DNA from: Shouchella patagoniensis | Lineage (GTDB): Bacteria > Bacillota > Bacilli > Bacillales > Bacillaceae_D | NCBI RefSeq assembly: GCF_002019705.1 | Contig: NZ_KV917377.1 | Coordinates: 1,176,565 to 1,240,564, forward strand | Reading direction: 5' to 3' | Length of the DNA: 64,000 nt | Shown: one piece after another, positions 62,017-64,000 of the stretch | Layout: each line of letters begins with the position of its first letter | Position numbering within the stretch: the first letter of the stretch is position 1 | The notes under the pieces: generated by a model | What the model was told of the DNA's origin: nothing | The model's database searches: none | What the model saw: only the letters and a program-made list of their open reading frames with translations | Translations under genes and position numbers: made by a program

Positions 62017-63717
62017 TTATGCTTGTTTTTGATCAACAATGCTACTTTTATTTCGTTCCTCATCTAAAAGCACACGTTTTAAAATTTTTCCAGTCAAAGT
62101 AGCCGGTAATTCTTCTCTAAATTCAAATATTCTTGGTAATTTATAAGCTGCCATTCTCTTTCGGCAATAGTTCTCAAGTTCTTCTTCAGATACATGGTCG
62201 CCTTCTTTCAAAACAACGTATGCCTTCACAGTCTCGCCTCTGTATTCATCAGGAATGCCTACAACAGCAGCTTGAATAATTGATTCGTGTTCATAAAGAA
62301 CTTCTTCTACTTCCCGAGGATAAATATTATAACCACTTGCTATAATCATTTCTTTTTTGCGGTCTACTATATAAATATATCCTTCTTCATCCATTCTACC
62401 CATGTCACCGCTCTTGAACCAATCCCCATGGAACGTTTGTTGCGTATCTTCTGGACGGTTCCAATAACCCGACATTACTTGTGGACCCTTTATAAAGACT
62501 TCACCTATTTCACCAATTTCTGCTTCGCTTTCTTTTTCCATGGAATAAATCATGACTTCTGTGTCTGGCCAAGGTATACCAACACTACCTGATTTTCTTT
62601 TATCCCAAATTGGATTTGCACAAGCAACAGGAGAGGTTTCAGTTAAACCATACCCTTCGACAATCCTGCCCTTTGTAAGTTTTTCAAATTTTTGTTGAAC
62701 CTCTAAAGGAAGTGCTGATGCACCACTAATACAAGCTTTTATAGATGTAAGATCATAATCTGCAATATCAGAGCGATTACATAGCGCAATGTACATAGTT
62801 GGTGCTCCCGGAAACAAAGTCACTTTTTGCTTCTCAATCGTTTTTAACACATCTTTTGGATTAAACTTCGGAAGTAAAACCATTGTTTGTGCTTTCATTA
62901 CTGCAACATTCATAACTGCTGTCATGCCATACACGTGAAAAAATGGCATGACGCCAAGAATGCGCTCACTTCCTTCTTCCGCTTTATAAAGCCAGGCATC
63001 ACATTGCATAGCATTTACAACTAAGTTTCGATGAGACAGCATAACTCCTTTCGCAAGACCTGTTGTCCCACCAGTGTATTGTAACAATGCTAAATCAGAG
63101 GAAGATACTTCGACTTTTGGCTCAATTGCTTTTCCTTCTTTAATCAATTGAGAAAAACGTAAAATCCTTTCTGAATACTCTACTTTAACTGCAGGTATCC
63201 CTTGTTTTTTCTGAACAAATGGAAAGAGCAAGCCCTTAGGGAAAGGAAGATAATCTGGGATCGTGGTCACGATAATGAGTTCAAGTGGTGTAGAGTCCAT
63301 AACCTTTTGCACACGCGGTAAAACTGAATCCAAGCATAAAATTACTTTGGCTCCCGAATCAACTAATTGATGCTGCAATTCTCGTTCTACATAGAGTGGG
63401 TTTGTTTGCACAACGATACCACCGACCATTAAAACGCCATAATAGCTAATAATTGACTGCGGGCTATTTGCTAACATGACCGCAACTCGATCGCCTTTTT
63501 TTACACCTAGTTTAAGAAGTTGATTAGCAAATTTCAACGATTGGTCATACAACGTTTCATACGTCACTTTTTTACCAAGAAAATGAACCGCTTCGTGCTC
63601 TGGATATTTTTTGGCTGATTGTTTGAAAAAATGCTGTAAAGGTACATCGTCATAATCAATTGAGGTACTAATTCCCTCTGGGTATTGTTGCATCCACCTT
63701 TTTTCAACGATCTCCAT
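62017..63717 (-). CDS. fadD: Long-chain fatty acid-CoA ligase (LcfA/FadD)
   Basis: 566 aa adenylate-forming enzyme that activates fatty acids for beta-oxidation. P-loop-like YTGGTTGLAKGVML, GYGLTETSPVA, the SGDMGRMDEEGYIYIVDRKKEMI hinge region (in part) and the C-terminal catalytic lysine in LPATLTGKILKR. ATG with GGAGGAGAACA. It has its own promoter with a cre site in the spacer. Confidence 0.97.
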   Translation of the reverse strand: MEIVEKRWMQQYPEGISTSIDYDDVPLQHFFKQSAKKYPEHEAVHFLGKKVTYETLYDQSLKFANQLLKLGVKKGDRVAVMLANSPQSIISYYGVLMVGGIVVQTNPLYVERELQHQLVDSGAKVILCLDSVLPRVQKVMDSTPLELIIVTTIPDYLPFPKGLLFPFVQKKQGIPAVKVEYSERILRFSQLIKEGKAIEPKVEVSSSDLALLQYTGGTTGLAKGVMLSHRNLVVNAMQCDAWLYKAEEGSERILGVMPFFHVYGMTAVMNVAVMKAQTMVLLPKFNPKDVLKTIEKQKVTLFPGAPTMYIALCNRSDIADYDLTSIKACISGASALPLEVQQKFEKLTKGRIVEGYGLTETSPVACANPIWDKRKSGSVGIPWPDTEVMIYSMEKESEAEIGEIGEVFIKGPQVMSGYWNRPEDTQQTFHGDWFKSGDMGRMDEEGYIYIVDRKKEMIIASGYNIYPREVEEVLYEHESIIQAAVVGIPDEYRGETVKAYVVLKEGDHVSEEELENYCRKRMAAYKLPRIFEFREELPATLTGKILKRVLLDEERNKSSIVDQKQA

Positions 63718-63770
63718 TGTTCTCCTCCTTTAATTAGGGCTCCTCTCGCAAATTGATTCTCCTCTACTCC

Positions 63771-63799
63771 ATTGTATTGTAATCGTTTTCATTTTCCAA
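63771..63799 (-). promoter_or_regulatory. Sigma-A promoter of fadD
   Basis: TTGGAA, 17 bases, TACAAT on the minus strand, about 50 bases before the start codon. Confidence 0.7.
63778..63791 (-). promoter_or_regulatory. CcpA cre site inside the fadD promoter
   Basis: TGAAAACGATTACA matches TGWAARCGYTWNCW at 13 of 14 positions and lies between -35 and -10. CcpA binding there would block RNA polymerase. Confidence 0.72.
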
Positions 63800-63889
63800 T
63801 TGTTTTTTTGTTTTTTTATAAAAAGTTAGATTTATTTGTATGTAAAATAAATAATGTACTTTGAAAACCTCTCCTATCGAAAACAAACT

Positions 63890-63914
63890 AACTATGAGAT
63901 AAAAGCTCATAGTT
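63890..63914. terminator. Hairpin upstream of fadD (end of a gene beyond the window?)
   Basis: AACTATGAG and CTCATAGTT stem with short A/T flanks. The last 85 bases of the window show no frame open for more than about 11 codons on the minus strand, so no upstream CDS can be named. Confidence 0.45.
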
Positions 63915-64000
63915 ATTATTCAACTGGTTCTTAATTGCTTATTTTTAATTCCAATGACATAGCATCATGATGAGTAGCAAACTAAAGGACAGTATTCATA

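Overview
The window is a stretch of chromosomal backbone from an endospore-forming Bacillaceae (moderate, roughly 40 % GC by eye). Gene order follows the Bacillus subtilis interval from mreC to lcfA/fadD: mreC-mreB-radC-maf, spoIIB-comC-folC-valS, ysxE-spoVID, hemL-B-D-C-X-A, engB-lonA-lonB-clpX-tig-ysoA, leuDCBA-ilvCNB, ysnB-ysnA-rph-gerM, racE-ysmB, gerE-ysmA-sdhBAC, yslB, uvrC, trxA, etfA-etfB-ysiB-fadR-fadD. Almost all genes are on the minus strand. Exceptions are a 70-codon membrane peptide, a 136-aa orphan, gerE and yslB. Differences from B. subtilis (by memory) are an S9 peptidase between maf and spoIIB, an extra gene between ysxE and spoVID, ilvD next to ilvB, trhO and a ferredoxin beside gerM/racE, ptsHI between ysmB and gerE, and no lysC by uvrC. 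This suggests a non-subtilis, perhaps alkaliphile-type, Bacillaceae; the species assignment is inference.

Region by region: 1-7 kb holds cell shape (mreBC), DNA/nucleotide upkeep (radC, maf), a peptidase, engulfment (spoIIB) and competence (comC). 7-16 kb holds folate (folC), valS with a valine T-box, and spore coat genes (ysxE, spoVID). 16-22 kb is the six-gene haem operon, with a Per-box-like site at its promoter. 22-31 kb is proteostasis: engB, the Lon proteases, ClpX, trigger factor and ysoA. 31-42 kb is branched-chain amino-acid synthesis with a leucine T-box between ilvD and ilvB. 42-51 kb holds tRNA-Gly and tRNA-Arg, RNA/nucleotide housekeeping, gerM, cell-wall D-glutamate, and PTS HPr/enzyme I. 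51-58 kb holds gerE with a sigma-K-type promoter, succinate dehydrogenase, yslB, uvrC and trxA. 58-64 kb is the FadR-controlled beta-oxidation module.

Most interest is regulatory. The promoters of valS, sdhC, ptsH, the tRNAs, tig, ilvD, fadR and fadD are readable by eye. FadR and CcpA operators sit exactly on the fadR and fadD promoters. A possible riboswitch-like leader with two exclusive foldings lies between folC and comC. I see no prophage, insertion sequence, CRISPR array, toxin or defence system. The unrecognised genes are at 11667-11879, 11876-12583, 13739-14626 and 41822-42232.
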